Origin: Enhydrobacter aerosaccus
Lineage (GTDB): Bacteria; Pseudomonadota; Alphaproteobacteria; Reyranellales; Reyranellaceae
Direction of reading: 5' to 3'
Assembly (NCBI GenBank): GCA_903915535.1
Contig: CAIWTJ010000052.1
Location: 1-64,000, forward strand
Length of the DNA: 64,000 nucleotides
Shown: one piece after another, positions 16,148 to 25,495 of the stretch
How the letters are laid out: each line of letters begins with the position of its first letter
Numbering within the stretch: the first letter of the stretch is position 1
Translations under genes and position numbers: made by a program
Notes under the pieces: generated by a model
Database searches by the model: none
What the model saw: the letters and a program-made list of their open reading frames with translations, nothing else
What the model was told of the DNA's origin: nothing

Positions 16148-17080
16148 ATGTCCACGCTCCTGATCACCCACCCCGCCTGCCTCGGCCACGAGCCCGGCGA
16201 GCATCATCCCGAAAGTCCGCAACGCCTGCGTGCCGTCCTGGCAGCCCTCGAGGACCAGGCCTTCGCCGCCCTGAAGCGGCAGGCCGCGCCCGTGGCCACG
16301 GCCCAGGAGCTGACGCTCGTGCATCCGCCCGAGTATGTGGAAGCGATCCTGAACATCCGTCCCGAAGGCGACGACCTCGCGATGATCGACGGCGACACGC
16401 TGATGAGCGCGGGCAGCGCCGAGGCGGCCCTGCGGGCGGCCGGCGCTGTCGTGGCCGCCGTCGATGCCGTCGTCACCGGCCAGGTCGACAACGCCTTCGC
16501 CGCGGTTCGGCCGCCCGGCCATCACGCGACACCGACGGTGCCGGGCGGCTTCTGCCTCTTCAGCAACGTCGCGATCGGCGCGCGCCACGCGCAGATCAAG
16601 CACGGCATCGGCAAGGTCGCGATCCTCGATTTCGACGTCCATCACGGCCAGGGCACGCAAGCCACGGTCGAGATCGATCCGTCGCTGTTCTATGGCTCGA
16701 CGCACCAGTCGCCCTTCTATCCCGGCACCGGCTCGCCGCGCGAACGCGGCATCGAGGACAACGTGGTCAACGTGCCCTTGAGCGCCAATAGCGGCAGCGC
16801 CGAGTTCCGCGCCGCCTGGGCCGACCGCATCCTGCCTCAACTCGACCGCTTCGCGCCGGACCTGGTGATCGTGTCGGCGGGCTTCGACGCACACCTGCGC
16901 GATCCGCTGGCCCAGCTTCGGGTGACAACGGAGGATTTCGCCTGGATCACCGGCGAGTTGATGACCATCGCGCGGCGTCACGCGAAAGGCCGCTTGGTCT
17001 CGGCACTGGAAGGCGGCTACGACCTAGAGGCGCTGGCCGATTCAGCCGCTGCGCATGTTCGCGTGCTGATGGGTAACTAA
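16148..17080 (+). CDS. Histone deacetylase family protein (acetylpolyamine/acetoin-type amidohydrolase)
   Basis: This is a 310-residue arginase-fold deacetylase. Catalytic landmarks are 'RPPGHHATP' (His125, His126), 'DFDVHHGQGTQ' (zinc ligands Asp163 and His165) and 'VIVSAGFDAHLRDP' (third zinc Asp). Bacterial class II HDAC homologues remove acetyl groups from small amides such as acetylpolyamines, or act on unknown acyl-lysines, in the cytoplasm. It is divergent from the threonine synthase-like gene with only 31 bp between starts, so both promoters must be compact or lie within the genes. Confidence 0.92.
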   Translation: MSTLLITHPACLGHEPGEHHPESPQRLRAVLAALEDQAFAALKRQAAPVATAQELTLVHPPEYVEAILNIRPEGDDLAMIDGDTLMSAGSAEAALRAAGAVVAAVDAVVTGQVDNAFAAVRPPGHHATPTVPGGFCLFSNVAIGARHAQIKHGIGKVAILDFDVHHGQGTQATVEIDPSLFYGSTHQSPFYPGTGSPRERGIEDNVVNVPLSANSGSAEFRAAWADRILPQLDRFAPDLVIVSAGFDAHLRDPLAQLRVTTEDFAWITGELMTIARRHAKGRLVSALEGGYDLEALADSAAAHVRVLMGN

Positions 17081-17148
17081 TCCGACGCAAAACTGGAATA
17101 GATGGCAGCGAAGTTGCGTAGTCTTGTCGGCGTGCTACGGAAGAAACA

Positions 17149-19116
17149 ATGAATCTGCTTCGATTTTGGGGACTTTGCGCGGGCACGGCCGTGCTGGCGG
17201 CCGCCCTGCCGGCATCGGCGGATCCCGTGCAGCCGGGATCGGCCTTCTATGTCGGTGGCAACGTCGGCTACGGCTTCGGCACCGCGACCGCGACCTTGAG
17301 CGATCCCGGCGGTGGCGCTGCGGGCGGCGCGAACCGGACCGGCACGTTGTTCGGCGGCGCGCAGGCCGGGTACGAGCACTATTTCTCCAATCGCCTCATG
17401 CTGGGCGTCGAACTCGATGCCTCGTTCACGGGCTACATGGATTTCGCACAGGTCATGTCCTATCGCGCGACGGCGGCCGGCGGCGCCAACGAGCAGCTCG
17501 AATATCTCGCGACGGCGCGCGGTCGCATTGGGTACGCGATGGGCAGCTGGACGCCGTTCCTGACCGGCGGCTTCGCCTGGGCCAGCACGCGACTGTCGCG
17601 CACCGATTTCACCACCGGCTTCGAGGATGCGACGGCGGGCCGGCTGCGCGCGGGTTACGCGGTGGGTGCCGGTATCGATCATGCGCTCGACAAGAACTGG
17701 TCGGCGCGCTTGGAGTATCTCTACACCAACCTCGGCGCGACCAGTTACACGTTCGGCTCGGGCGCCCGTTACGATTCGCAATACGACCTGCATCGCTTCA
17801 GGGTCGGCCTCAATTACCGGTTTGGGCAAGAGGGTGAGGACAAGAGCCCGCCGGCCGACGACACCGGTCCCGGCAGCTTCGAGGTCCATGGCCAGTCGAC
17901 CTTCATCTTCCAGGGCTATCCCGCCTTCAGCGCGCCCTACGACGGACCCAACAGCCTGCCGGCCGGCGGACAGGCGCGCGAAACCTGGACGACGTCGCTC
18001 TTCCTCGGCGTACGCCTGTGGCGCGGGGCCGAGTTCTATTTCAATCCCGAGCTGCTGCAAGGCTTCGGCGTCGCCAACACGACGGGCGCCGGCGGATATC
18101 CCAACGGCGAGGCGCAGAAGTCGAACTTCCCCTACCCGCGCTTCAATCCCTCGCGCTTCTTCCTGCGCCAGGAATTCGGTCTTGGTGGAGAAACCGAGAA
18201 GGTCGAGGGCGAGTATGGCCAGCTCTCCGGCACCAAGGACGTCTCTCGCATTACCGTGCAGGTCGGCAAGTACGCCGTGCACGACCTGTTCGACACCAAC
18301 GACTACGCCCAGGACTCGCGGATCGACTTCATGAACTGGTCGATCTGGGCGTCGGGCGCCTTCGACTACGCCGCCGACCGCGTCGGCCTCACCTATGGCG
18401 CGAGCGCGGAGTTGAACCAGAAGGACTGGGCCGTGCGCGCGGGCTACTTCCTCATGCCCGCCGTGTCGAACGGCAACATCGCCGACTGGAACCTGTTCAG
18501 CCGCGGCGAATACGTCGCCGAGCTCGAGTTGCGGTTCAAGCCCTTCGGCAAGGAGGGTCAGCTGAAGGGTGGCCTCTTCCTCAACAGCGGCTTCTCCGGG
18601 TCCTACAACGATGCCGTGATCCTGGCCGCCGCCACCGGCACCGATGCCAACAGCGCGATGGCGCAGACGCGGCAGACCCGCACCAAGTACGGCTACTACC
18701 TCAACCTGCAGCAGGAGATCACCGACGATATCGGCGTGTTCGGCCGCTGGAGCTGGAACGACGGGCAAACCGAGATCATGTCGTTCACCGATATCGATGC
18801 GAGCTTGGCGCTCGGCACGTCGATCAAGGGAACGAACTGGAGCCGGCCGGACGACAGGATCGGCCTGGCCGGCGCGCTCAACATGCTGTCGTCAAATCAT
18901 AGCGCCTTCCTCGCAGCCGGCGGCCTCGGGCCGCTGGTCGGTGACGGCCAGCTGCCGCGCTACACGCCCGAAAAGGTCATCGAGGCCTATTACGCGGCCC
19001 AACTGTTCAAGGGCTTCGTCGCCACCGCCGACTATCAGCTCCTGATCGCGCCCGGCTACAATGCAGACCGCGGCCCGGCCCACGTCTTCAGCGGCCGCCT
19101 GCGCGCCAGCTTCTAA
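17149..19116 (+). CDS. Outer-membrane fusion: Omp25-like barrel plus OprB-like porin
   Basis: This 655-residue protein has a signal peptide (MNLLRFWGLCAGTAVLAAAL, cleavage near residue 24). Residues about 30-225 form an Omp25/31-type small beta-barrel with alternating strands ending 'DLHRFRVGLNYRF'. A linker rich in Pro, Asp and Gly (about 226-243) follows. From about 244 to the terminal Phe655, the 'FEVHGQSTFIFQGYPAF...' strands resemble the carbohydrate-selective OprB porins. Each half looks complete, so two pores may be tethered in the outer membrane. The frame is continuous with no stop between them. The ribosome site is GGAAGAAAC. Confidence 0.85.
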   Translation: MNLLRFWGLCAGTAVLAAALPASADPVQPGSAFYVGGNVGYGFGTATATLSDPGGGAAGGANRTGTLFGGAQAGYEHYFSNRLMLGVELDASFTGYMDFAQVMSYRATAAGGANEQLEYLATARGRIGYAMGSWTPFLTGGFAWASTRLSRTDFTTGFEDATAGRLRAGYAVGAGIDHALDKNWSARLEYLYTNLGATSYTFGSGARYDSQYDLHRFRVGLNYRFGQEGEDKSPPADDTGPGSFEVHGQSTFIFQGYPAFSAPYDGPNSLPAGGQARETWTTSLFLGVRLWRGAEFYFNPELLQGFGVANTTGAGGYPNGEAQKSNFPYPRFNPSRFFLRQEFGLGGETEKVEGEYGQLSGTKDVSRITVQVGKYAVHDLFDTNDYAQDSRIDFMNWSIWASGAFDYAADRVGLTYGASAELNQKDWAVRAGYFLMPAVSNGNIADWNLFSRGEYVAELELRFKPFGKEGQLKGGLFLNSGFSGSYNDAVILAAATGTDANSAMAQTRQTRTKYGYYLNLQQEITDDIGVFGRWSWNDGQTEIMSFTDIDASLALGTSIKGTNWSRPDDRIGLAGALNMLSSNHSAFLAAGGLGPLVGDGQLPRYTPEKVIEAYYAAQLFKGFVATADYQLLIAPGYNADRGPAHVFSGRLRASF

Positions 19117-19188
19117 AGCGTCACCAAACCGCAACGCCGCGGTCATGGGCCCTCCCTAGCGTGATCACTCCCTGTGAAGGAATGTTCC

Positions 19189-20826
19189 ATGCAACTGCGC
19201 CGCCGCCATCTGATCGCCGCCTCGGGCGTTTCTGCCGCCAGTCTCGTCCTGCCGCGCATTGCGCTGGGCCAGGTCGACCGCCGGCCGAACGTCACCATCG
19301 CCGTGCAGCAGATCGCCAACAGCGCCTCGCTGGAGCCGCTGCGCGAGCAGTCCAATGTCGGCACCCGCACCTTCTCGTTCATCTTCGAGACGCTGATCAT
19401 GCAGAACCTGCTGAGCCAACTGGAAGCCAAGCCGGGCCTGGCCGAAAGCTGGAAGCGCATCGACGAGCGCACCGTGGAGATGGCCCTGCGCAAGGGCGTG
19501 AAGTTCCACAACGGCGACGAGATGACAGCCGAGGACGTGGTCTTCACCTTCAGCCGCGAGCACATGTTCGGGCCCGACTACGACATCTCGACCAACAAGA
19601 CCCTGTTCACCTCGGTGCTGGTGCGCGACTCGGTCGACGGCAAGAAGCTGCCGCCGGAAGTGCCGGCCGTCGCCAAGCGGCTCTTCCCCGCCCTGGAAAA
19701 GGTCGAGGCGATCGACAAGTACACCGTGCGCTTCGTCAACCGCACGCCGGACGTCACTCTCGAAGGCCGCCTGGGATCGCTGGGCAGCAACATCGTCTCG
19801 CGCCGCGCCTTCGACGAGGCCAAGACCTGGCTCGACTGGTCGCGCGCACCGGTCGGCACCGGCCCCTACAAGGTCCGCGAATTCCTCGTCGACCAGTCGC
19901 TGACGCTCGATGCCCACGAGGACTACTGGGGCGGCCAGCCGCCGCTCAAGAGCATCAAGATCGTCGTCGTGCCGGAAGTGGCCTCGCGCATCAACGGCCT
20001 GCTGACCGGCCAGTTCGACTTCGCCTGCGACATGCCGCCGGACCAGATTCCCGGCATCGAGAAGAACGCGAAGTTCGAGGTGCTGGGCAGCACCATCGTC
20101 AACCATCGCCTCACGGTGTTCGACAAGCACCATCCCCAGCTCGTCGATCCGCGCATCCGCCAGGCCTTCACCCACGCGATCGATCGACAGGCCATCGTCG
20201 AGAGCCTGTGGTCCGACCGCACCAAGGTGCCGGCCGGCCTGCAGTGGGAGTTCTACGGCCCGATGTTCGTCGCCGACTGGAAGGTGCCGGAGTTCGACCT
20301 CGCCAAGGCCAAGGCGCTCCTGAAGGAGGCCAACTACAAGGGCGATCCGATCCCGTACCGCCTGCTCAGCAACTACTACACCAACCAGGTGTCGACGGCG
20401 CAGGTGCTCGTCGAGATGTGGCGCCAGGCCGGTCTCAACGTGCAGATCGAGATGAAGGAGAACTGGCAGCAGATCTTCGACACAAACACCCAGCGCGCCG
20501 TGCGCGACTGGTCGAACAGCGCGGGCTTCAATGACCCGATCTCGTCGATCGTCGCCCAGCACGGCCCGCAGGGACAGCAGCAGCAGGTCGGCGAATGGAC
20601 CAATGCGGAGATGAACAAGCTCTCCGACGCGCTCGAGATAGAGACCGACATGGGCAAGCGCAAGGCGATGTTCCGGCGCATGCTCGAGATCTGCGAACGC
20701 GAAGATCCCGCCTACACCGTGCTGCACCAGAACGCGACTTTCACGGCCAAGCGCAAGGACATCCGCTGGAAAGCCTCGCCCACCTTCGCGATGGAATTCC
20801 GCTCGACCAACTTCGCGACGAACTAA
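19189..20826 (+). CDS. ABC transporter substrate-binding protein, family 5 (peptide/opine type)
   Basis: This 545-residue periplasmic binding protein starts MQLRRRHLIAASGVSAASL, a Tat-like signal, with AAGGAA upstream. The body has the DppA/OppA pattern: 'EMALRKGVKFHNGDEMTAEDVVFTFSR', 'VGTGPYKVREF' and 'DPRIRQAFTHAIDRQAIVESLW'. It would carry peptides, opines or other large solutes to an inner-membrane importer, but no Dpp/Opp-type permease lies nearby. Its stop is 3 bp from the convergent livF stop. A GTG at 19174 is a less likely start. Confidence 0.9.
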   Translation: MQLRRRHLIAASGVSAASLVLPRIALGQVDRRPNVTIAVQQIANSASLEPLREQSNVGTRTFSFIFETLIMQNLLSQLEAKPGLAESWKRIDERTVEMALRKGVKFHNGDEMTAEDVVFTFSREHMFGPDYDISTNKTLFTSVLVRDSVDGKKLPPEVPAVAKRLFPALEKVEAIDKYTVRFVNRTPDVTLEGRLGSLGSNIVSRRAFDEAKTWLDWSRAPVGTGPYKVREFLVDQSLTLDAHEDYWGGQPPLKSIKIVVVPEVASRINGLLTGQFDFACDMPPDQIPGIEKNAKFEVLGSTIVNHRLTVFDKHHPQLVDPRIRQAFTHAIDRQAIVESLWSDRTKVPAGLQWEFYGPMFVADWKVPEFDLAKAKALLKEANYKGDPIPYRLLSNYYTNQVSTAQVLVEMWRQAGLNVQIEMKENWQQIFDTNTQRAVRDWSNSAGFNDPISSIVAQHGPQGQQQQVGEWTNAEMNKLSDALEIETDMGKRKAMFRRMLEICEREDPAYTVLHQNATFTAKRKDIRWKASPTFAMEFRSTNFATN

Positions 20827-20829
20827 GGG

Positions 20830-21546
20830 CTACTCGACGCCGAGATAGATGCGCTGGACGTCGGAGTTTCCGGCCATGGTCTTGGCCGGCCCTTCGAGCA
20901 CGGTGCGGCCGACCTGCAGCACATAGGCGTGATCGGCGGCCTCGAGGGCGAGGTCGACCGACTGCTCGGCCAACAGGATGGTCTGGCCTTCCTTGTGAAG
21001 GGCCGCAAAGCAATCGTACATCGTGTCGACGATCGCGGGTGCCAGGCCCAGGCTGGGTTCGTCGAGCAGCAGAAGCTGCGGCGCGCTCATCAGGGCACGG
21101 CCGACCGCCAGCATCTGGCGCTCGCCGCCCGACATGGTGCCGGCGCGCTGGTTGCGCCGTTCGGCAAGCCGCGGGAACACCGTGTAGACGTGATCGAGCA
21201 GTTGCGGGATGCGCTTGCGGTCGGCGAGCGGCGTGGCACCCAGCATCAGATTATTCTCGACACTCTGTTGGGCGAACAGCCGCCAGCCCTCGGGCGACAG
21301 CGCCAGCCCCTTGCGCACGATGGCATACGCCGGCTGGCCCGCGAGATCTTCGCCGGCGAAAGTCACCTTTCCGGCCGACACGCGGGCGATGCCGGCGATC
21401 GCGTTCAGGGTCGTCGTCTTGCCCGCGCCGTTTGAACCGAGCAGCGCCACGACCGAGCCCTTGGGCACCTCGAGCGACACGTCGGCCACGCCGATCAGGT
21501 CGCCGTAGCGCACTTCGAGATGTTCGATCTTGAGCAGCGGGCTCAT
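20830..21546 (-). CDS. livF: Branched-chain-type ABC transporter ATPase LivF
   Basis: This 238-residue ATPase has Walker A 'LLGSNGAGKTTTLNA', signature 'MSGGERQMLAVGRAL' and Walker B 'LLLLDEPSLGLAP'. The length, the 'LSPEGWRLFAQQSVENNLMLG' segment and the last position in the operon identify LivF. With LivG it powers import through LivHM. Its ATG overlaps the livG stop (ATGA). Substrates of this class range from leucine to short amides, urea or aromatic acids, so the leucine label is only a family name. Confidence 0.93.
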   Translation of the reverse strand: MSPLLKIEHLEVRYGDLIGVADVSLEVPKGSVVALLGSNGAGKTTTLNAIAGIARVSAGKVTFAGEDLAGQPAYAIVRKGLALSPEGWRLFAQQSVENNLMLGATPLADRKRIPQLLDHVYTVFPRLAERRNQRAGTMSGGERQMLAVGRALMSAPQLLLLDEPSLGLAPAIVDTMYDCFAALHKEGQTILLAEQSVDLALEAADHAYVLQVGRTVLEGPAKTMAGNSDVQRIYLGVE

Positions 21547-22277
21547 GCATCCCCCGCATGCTTGACGTGGCGGCGGCCGAGATAGGCCTCGATCACCTTG
21601 GGATTGCTGGTGACTTCGCGCGGCGTGCCGCGGGCGATCTCGCGGCCCTGGTGAAACACCACGACGCGGCTGGTGAGCGAGGTGATCACTTCCATGATGT
21701 GCTCGACGATCACGATGGTGATGCCGTCGCCATGGATGCGGCGCACCAGCTCGATCGCCTCTCGGACCTCGGTCGGCGTCAACCCGGCCATCGCCTCGTC
21801 GAGCAACAGGACCTTGGGCTCCGAGGCGAGCGCGCGCGCGATTTCCAGTCGCTTGCGGCCGGGCGTGCCGAGACTCCGGGACGGCGCGTCGGCCAGCCGG
21901 CCCAGCCCCACGCGGTCGAGCACGGCGCGCGCCTTCACCCTGGCGTCCCGCGCCTTGGGATAGCGCAGCAGCGCGCCGATCGTGACGTTGTCGAGCACCG
22001 ACATCGATTCGAACGTGAGCGGCACCTGGAAGCTGCGCGCGAGGCCCAGCCGCGCACGCTCTTCTGGAGCTGCGTTCGTGACATCGACACCGGCGAAATG
22101 AACCGTGCCCGACGTCGGCTGTGTGTCGCCGGTCAGGCAGTTGAAGAACGTCGACTTGCCCGCGCCATTGGGTCCGATCAGGCCCAGCATGTCGCCTTCC
22201 GCGACCGAGACCGAGGCGTCGTCGACGGCCTTGAAGGCGCCGTACGCCTTGGTGATGCCGCGCGCCTCAATCAGCAT
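21543..22277 (-). CDS. livG: Branched-chain-type ABC transporter ATPase LivG
   Basis: This is a 244-residue ATPase: Walker A 'LIGPNGAGKSTFFNCLTG', 'LGLARSFQVPLTFESMSVLDNV', Walker B 'KVLLLDEAMAGLTPTEV' and 'TIVIVEHIMEVI', typical of LivG. I take the start at 22277 (MLIEARGITKAYG), which overlaps the end of livM by 11 bp; an in-frame upstream ATG (22295) would lie deeper in livM. The signature segment reads 'SLGTPGRKRLEIARAL' rather than LSGGQ, a common LivG variation. Confidence 0.92.
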   Translation of the reverse strand: MLIEARGITKAYGAFKAVDDASVSVAEGDMLGLIGPNGAGKSTFFNCLTGDTQPTSGTVHFAGVDVTNAAPEERARLGLARSFQVPLTFESMSVLDNVTIGALLRYPKARDARVKARAVLDRVGLGRLADAPSRSLGTPGRKRLEIARALASEPKVLLLDEAMAGLTPTEVREAIELVRRIHGDGITIVIVEHIMEVITSLTSRVVVFHQGREIARGTPREVTSNPKVIEAYLGRRHVKHAGDA

Positions 22278-23262
22278 GGCCGCCCTCGGCTGCACTCGTG
22301 GGCTCGGTGGGCTTCACGGGCGCAGGCTTGCGCTCGAACAGCGACAACAGGCCGCTCGGCAGGAAGCGCGCGATCATCACGATGATCGCGCCATAGACGA
22401 CGTAGGTGATGCCGGCGCCCTGGCCGCCGAGATAGGAGTTCGACAGCTCCTCGAGGGGCACCAGGATCAGCGCGCCGACCAGCGGACCGAACAACTGGCC
22501 CGCGCCACCGAGTGCGGCCATCACCACCATCTTCACCGAGAGCAGGATGCCGAAGCCCGACTCGGGATCGATGAAGCCGAACATGCAGAGGTAAAGCGAG
22601 CCCGCGACCGAGGCGAAGCCCGCGCTCAGCATGTAGGCATAGAGCTTGTAGCGGCCGGCCGAGACGCCGAGCGAGCGCGCGGCGCGTTCGCTGTCCTTGA
22701 TGGCGCGCAGGTAGAAGCCCATGCGGCCGCGCTCGATCCCCCAGGTGACGCCCAGGACCACTCCCAGCACGACGAGGAAGATGTAGTAGTACGGCATCGC
22801 GCTCAGGAACGAGAGGTCGAGCACCGTGCGCGGCATCGGCGGCCCCCCCAGTCCCTGGGCGCCTCCCAGGAAGTCCGACGTCGAGACCATCACGCGCACG
22901 AGCTCTCCGACCGCGATGGTCGCCATGCTGAAGTAATGGCCGGAGAGACGCAGCGTCGGCACACCGATCAGGGCCGCGAGTCCGACGCTTACCGCCACGC
23001 CGAGCGGCGCGCCCACGATCGGCGGCAAGCCGACATGCACGAAGGCCACCACGGACGAATAGGCGCCGATGCCGAAGAACACCGCATGGCCGACGGACAC
23101 CTGGCCCGCATAGCCGCCGACGATGTTCCAGGCCGAGGCGCCGATGGCCGCCAGCAGCACGAGCGCTCCCATGCGCTGGTAGACGGCCGACTCCATGGTG
23201 AGCACGGGATAGATCAGTGCCAGCACGAGCAGCGCCAGCGGAACGATACGGCGCGCGTTCAT
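22267..23262 (-). CDS. livM: Branched-chain-type ABC transporter permease LivM
   Basis: This 331-residue multi-spanning inner-membrane protein starts MNARRIVPLALLVLALIYPV and contains 'WNIVGGYAGQVSVGHAVFFGIGAYS' and 'MGFYLRAIKDSERAARSLGVS', the LivM permease signature. It pairs with LivH to form the channel. The ATG overlaps the livH stop (23259-23262, ATGA). A longer open frame continues upstream but only by reading livH in the wrong frame. Confidence 0.93.
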   Translation of the reverse strand: MNARRIVPLALLVLALIYPVLTMESAVYQRMGALVLLAAIGASAWNIVGGYAGQVSVGHAVFFGIGAYSSVVAFVHVGLPPIVGAPLGVAVSVGLAALIGVPTLRLSGHYFSMATIAVGELVRVMVSTSDFLGGAQGLGGPPMPRTVLDLSFLSAMPYYYIFLVVLGVVLGVTWGIERGRMGFYLRAIKDSERAARSLGVSAGRYKLYAYMLSAGFASVAGSLYLCMFGFIDPESGFGILLSVKMVVMAALGGAGQLFGPLVGALILVPLEELSNSYLGGQGAGITYVVYGAIIVMIARFLPSGLLSLFERKPAPVKPTEPTSAAEGGHAD

Positions 23263-24122
23263 GTCTTGCCCATCAGGCCCTGCGGCCGGAACCACAGCAC
23301 CAGCACGAACAGCGCGTAGACGATCACTTCCTTGTAGATCGGCCCGATCAGATAGGCCGACAGCGACTCGACCACGCCGATCAGCAGGCCGGCGACCAGC
23401 GCACCGGTCACGCTGCCGAAGCCGCCGAAGGATACGGTCACGAAGGCCACGATCGCCAGCGACTCGCCCGCCGTGGGCGAAATCGGCAGGAAGAGCGCCA
23501 TCAGCGCCCCCGCGATGCCGGTTGCCGCCCCCGCCATCGCCCAGGCCAAAGCCTGCATGCGCTGTGGCCGAATGCCCATGAGCTGCGCCGCCGTCGCATC
23601 CTCGGACACGGCCAGCATGCGGCTGCCGATCGCCGTGCGCGTCAGGATGAGATGCAGCGCCAGGGTCACGCCGAGGCCGACGGCAGCCGCGAGCACGCGC
23701 GAACCCTCGAAGCGGATGCCGCCCAGCACGAAGGAGTGGCCCACCAGGTTGTCCGGCAGGCTCTTGAAGTTGGCGCCGAACACGTAGAGCGCGCCGTAGC
23801 GCAGGAAGAGCGCCAGGCCGAACGTGCCCAGGATCTGGGCCAGCATCGGCCCCTTCATGATGTGGCGGACCAGGAAGAAGTAGCTGATCACGCCCAGGGT
23901 CGCGATCAGGATGGCGGCCATCGGCACCGAGGCCCACGGCCCGCCGCCCAGCGCGGTCCAGACCACGACGCCGGTATACATGCCCAGCATGACGAAATCG
24001 CCGTGAGCGAAGTTCACGACGTTCATCATGCCCCAGATCAGGGTGAGCCCCGACGAGAAGAGCGCGTACACCGCGCCGAGAAGCAGGCCGCCAATCACGA
24101 CCTGCACCAGGGTCATCGACAT
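23259..24122 (-). CDS. livH: Branched-chain-type ABC transporter permease LivH
   Basis: This 287-residue permease begins MSMTLVQVVIGGLLLGAVYAL and carries 'GLTLIWGMMNVVNFAHGDFVMLGMY' and 'MRALAVSEDATAAQLMGI'-like cytoplasmic loop residues, hallmarks of LivH. It has about eight hydrophobic helices. It follows livK after 39 bp, in the order KHMGF on the minus strand. Confidence 0.93.
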   Translation of the reverse strand: MSMTLVQVVIGGLLLGAVYALFSSGLTLIWGMMNVVNFAHGDFVMLGMYTGVVVWTALGGGPWASVPMAAILIATLGVISYFFLVRHIMKGPMLAQILGTFGLALFLRYGALYVFGANFKSLPDNLVGHSFVLGGIRFEGSRVLAAAVGLGVTLALHLILTRTAIGSRMLAVSEDATAAQLMGIRPQRMQALAWAMAGAATGIAGALMALFLPISPTAGESLAIVAFVTVSFGGFGSVTGALVAGLLIGVVESLSAYLIGPIYKEVIVYALFVLVLWFRPQGLMGKT

Positions 24123-24161
24123 CCGGCGAAGCCTTTCGCCGAACTCACTGAGCCGTCCGCA

Positions 24162-25418
24162 CTACCAACCCTTGTAGGGCAGGACGAGCGGATCGGTGGC
24201 GCGCGCCTTCGGCCAAACGGCGACGTAGTTGCTGCTCTTGAGCTGCGTCACCAGGGTCGAGGCCAGGATGTTCTGGCCCTTGTCGTCGAACTTCACGCCG
24301 TCGTAGCCCGCGATGAGCTGGTCCGGCTTGAGGTCGGTGGCCTTGAGCGCCGCCTGGACCTTGGCCGGCTCCACGGAGCCCGCGCGGTTGATCGCATCGG
24401 CCACGACGAAGAAGCCCTGCAGCACGCGCGCCGACACGTCGTCGAGGCCGTCGCCGCCCGTCTTCTTCTTGTAGAGCGCGTCCATCATCGCGGCCACGCT
24501 GCCGGGCTTGCCCTGGGCGAACACCGAGCGGCTGATCAGCCCTTCGGTGACGGGGCCCATCTGCTTGGTGAAGGCCGGATCGTTGAAGCCGCCGTCGTCG
24601 GCGATCAGGATCGCGGGCTTCCAGTTCAGCTCCTTCATCGTCTTGGCGTAGAGGATGGCGTCCTGCGTGTAGGAGATGAAGATCACGACGTCGGGATTCT
24701 TCTCCTTGAGCTGCAGCACCTGTGGCTGCACGTCGGGGCCGTTGGCGCCGTAGGGCACCTTCATCGAGACGCTGAGACCGCCCTTGGTGAAGGCGTCGGA
24801 GATGACGCTCGACACCGAGTTACCGTACTCGGTGTTCTCGTGGACGATAGCGATTGAATCGACCTTCTTGCCGGCGGCCTTCTGTTCCTTGAGGAACGAG
24901 AGATAGGCGGTGGCGAAGTCGGCGGCGACCGGCGTGGTGCGGAAGAACCACTTGAAGCCGCGCTCGGTGAGGTTGGCCGCGACCGACTCGGCGTTGAGGA
25001 ATGGCACGCCGTACTTCTCGGCAACGGCGCTCGCGGTCACGGTGATGGCGGACTGGTAGCAGCAGATCAGCGCCGCCACCTTTTCCTCGGTGATGAGGCG
25101 CAGCGTCTGGTTGGCGCCGGCCTGCGGCGTGCCCTGGTTGTCGGCGATCACCATCTGGATCTTGGCGCCCTTGAGGCCCGGCAGTCCGCCGCCCTTGGCG
25201 AGCGGGAAGATCTTCGCGAGCTCGGGGTCACCGTTGTTGATGATGTCGGCACCCATCTCGAACGCCATCTTGGCGTAGTTGCCGGTGCTGGCCGAGTTGC
25301 CGGACAGCGGATAGACAGCGCCGATCTTCACGGTCTGCTGGGCGCCAGCGTCGGCCGCGAAACCAAAGGCGATGAGCGCCGCGCCCGCAAGCACGGCCTG
25401 GCGAGTGGTCTTCAACAT
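24162..25418 (-). CDS. livK: Branched-chain-type ABC transporter substrate-binding protein LivK
   Basis: This is a 418-residue periplasmic type I binding protein. MLKTTRQAVLAGAALIAFGF...AGAQQ is a Sec signal, and the mature part opens 'TVKIGAVYPLSGNSASTGNY'. The middle has 'QMVIADNQGTPQAGANQTLRL' and 'VDSIAIVHENTEYGNSV', standard for Peripla_BP_6. The ATG at 25418 follows AGGGGGAAAT. It is a longer-than-average LivK, as is common for uptake of amides or aromatic acids. The upstream enolase-superfamily gene ends 77 bp earlier on the same strand and may act on the imported compound. Confidence 0.92.
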   Translation of the reverse strand: MLKTTRQAVLAGAALIAFGFAADAGAQQTVKIGAVYPLSGNSASTGNYAKMAFEMGADIINNGDPELAKIFPLAKGGGLPGLKGAKIQMVIADNQGTPQAGANQTLRLITEEKVAALICCYQSAITVTASAVAEKYGVPFLNAESVAANLTERGFKWFFRTTPVAADFATAYLSFLKEQKAAGKKVDSIAIVHENTEYGNSVSSVISDAFTKGGLSVSMKVPYGANGPDVQPQVLQLKEKNPDVVIFISYTQDAILYAKTMKELNWKPAILIADDGGFNDPAFTKQMGPVTEGLISRSVFAQGKPGSVAAMMDALYKKKTGGDGLDDVSARVLQGFFVVADAINRAGSVEPAKVQAALKATDLKPDQLIAGYDGVKFDDKGQNILASTLVTQLKSSNYVAVWPKARATDPLVLPYKGW

Positions 25419-25495
25419 ATTTCCCCCTGAACGATGTGTTTTGCCTATCCCGGAAAAAGAGTGGCACGCCACCCCCCGAGTCAGCAAATAGGCAG

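Noticed and set aside
22267-23937. A longer start for livM giving a 556-residue protein.
   Set aside because: The extension reads livH in the wrong frame. The ATG at 23262 overlaps the livH stop and gives the normal LivM length.
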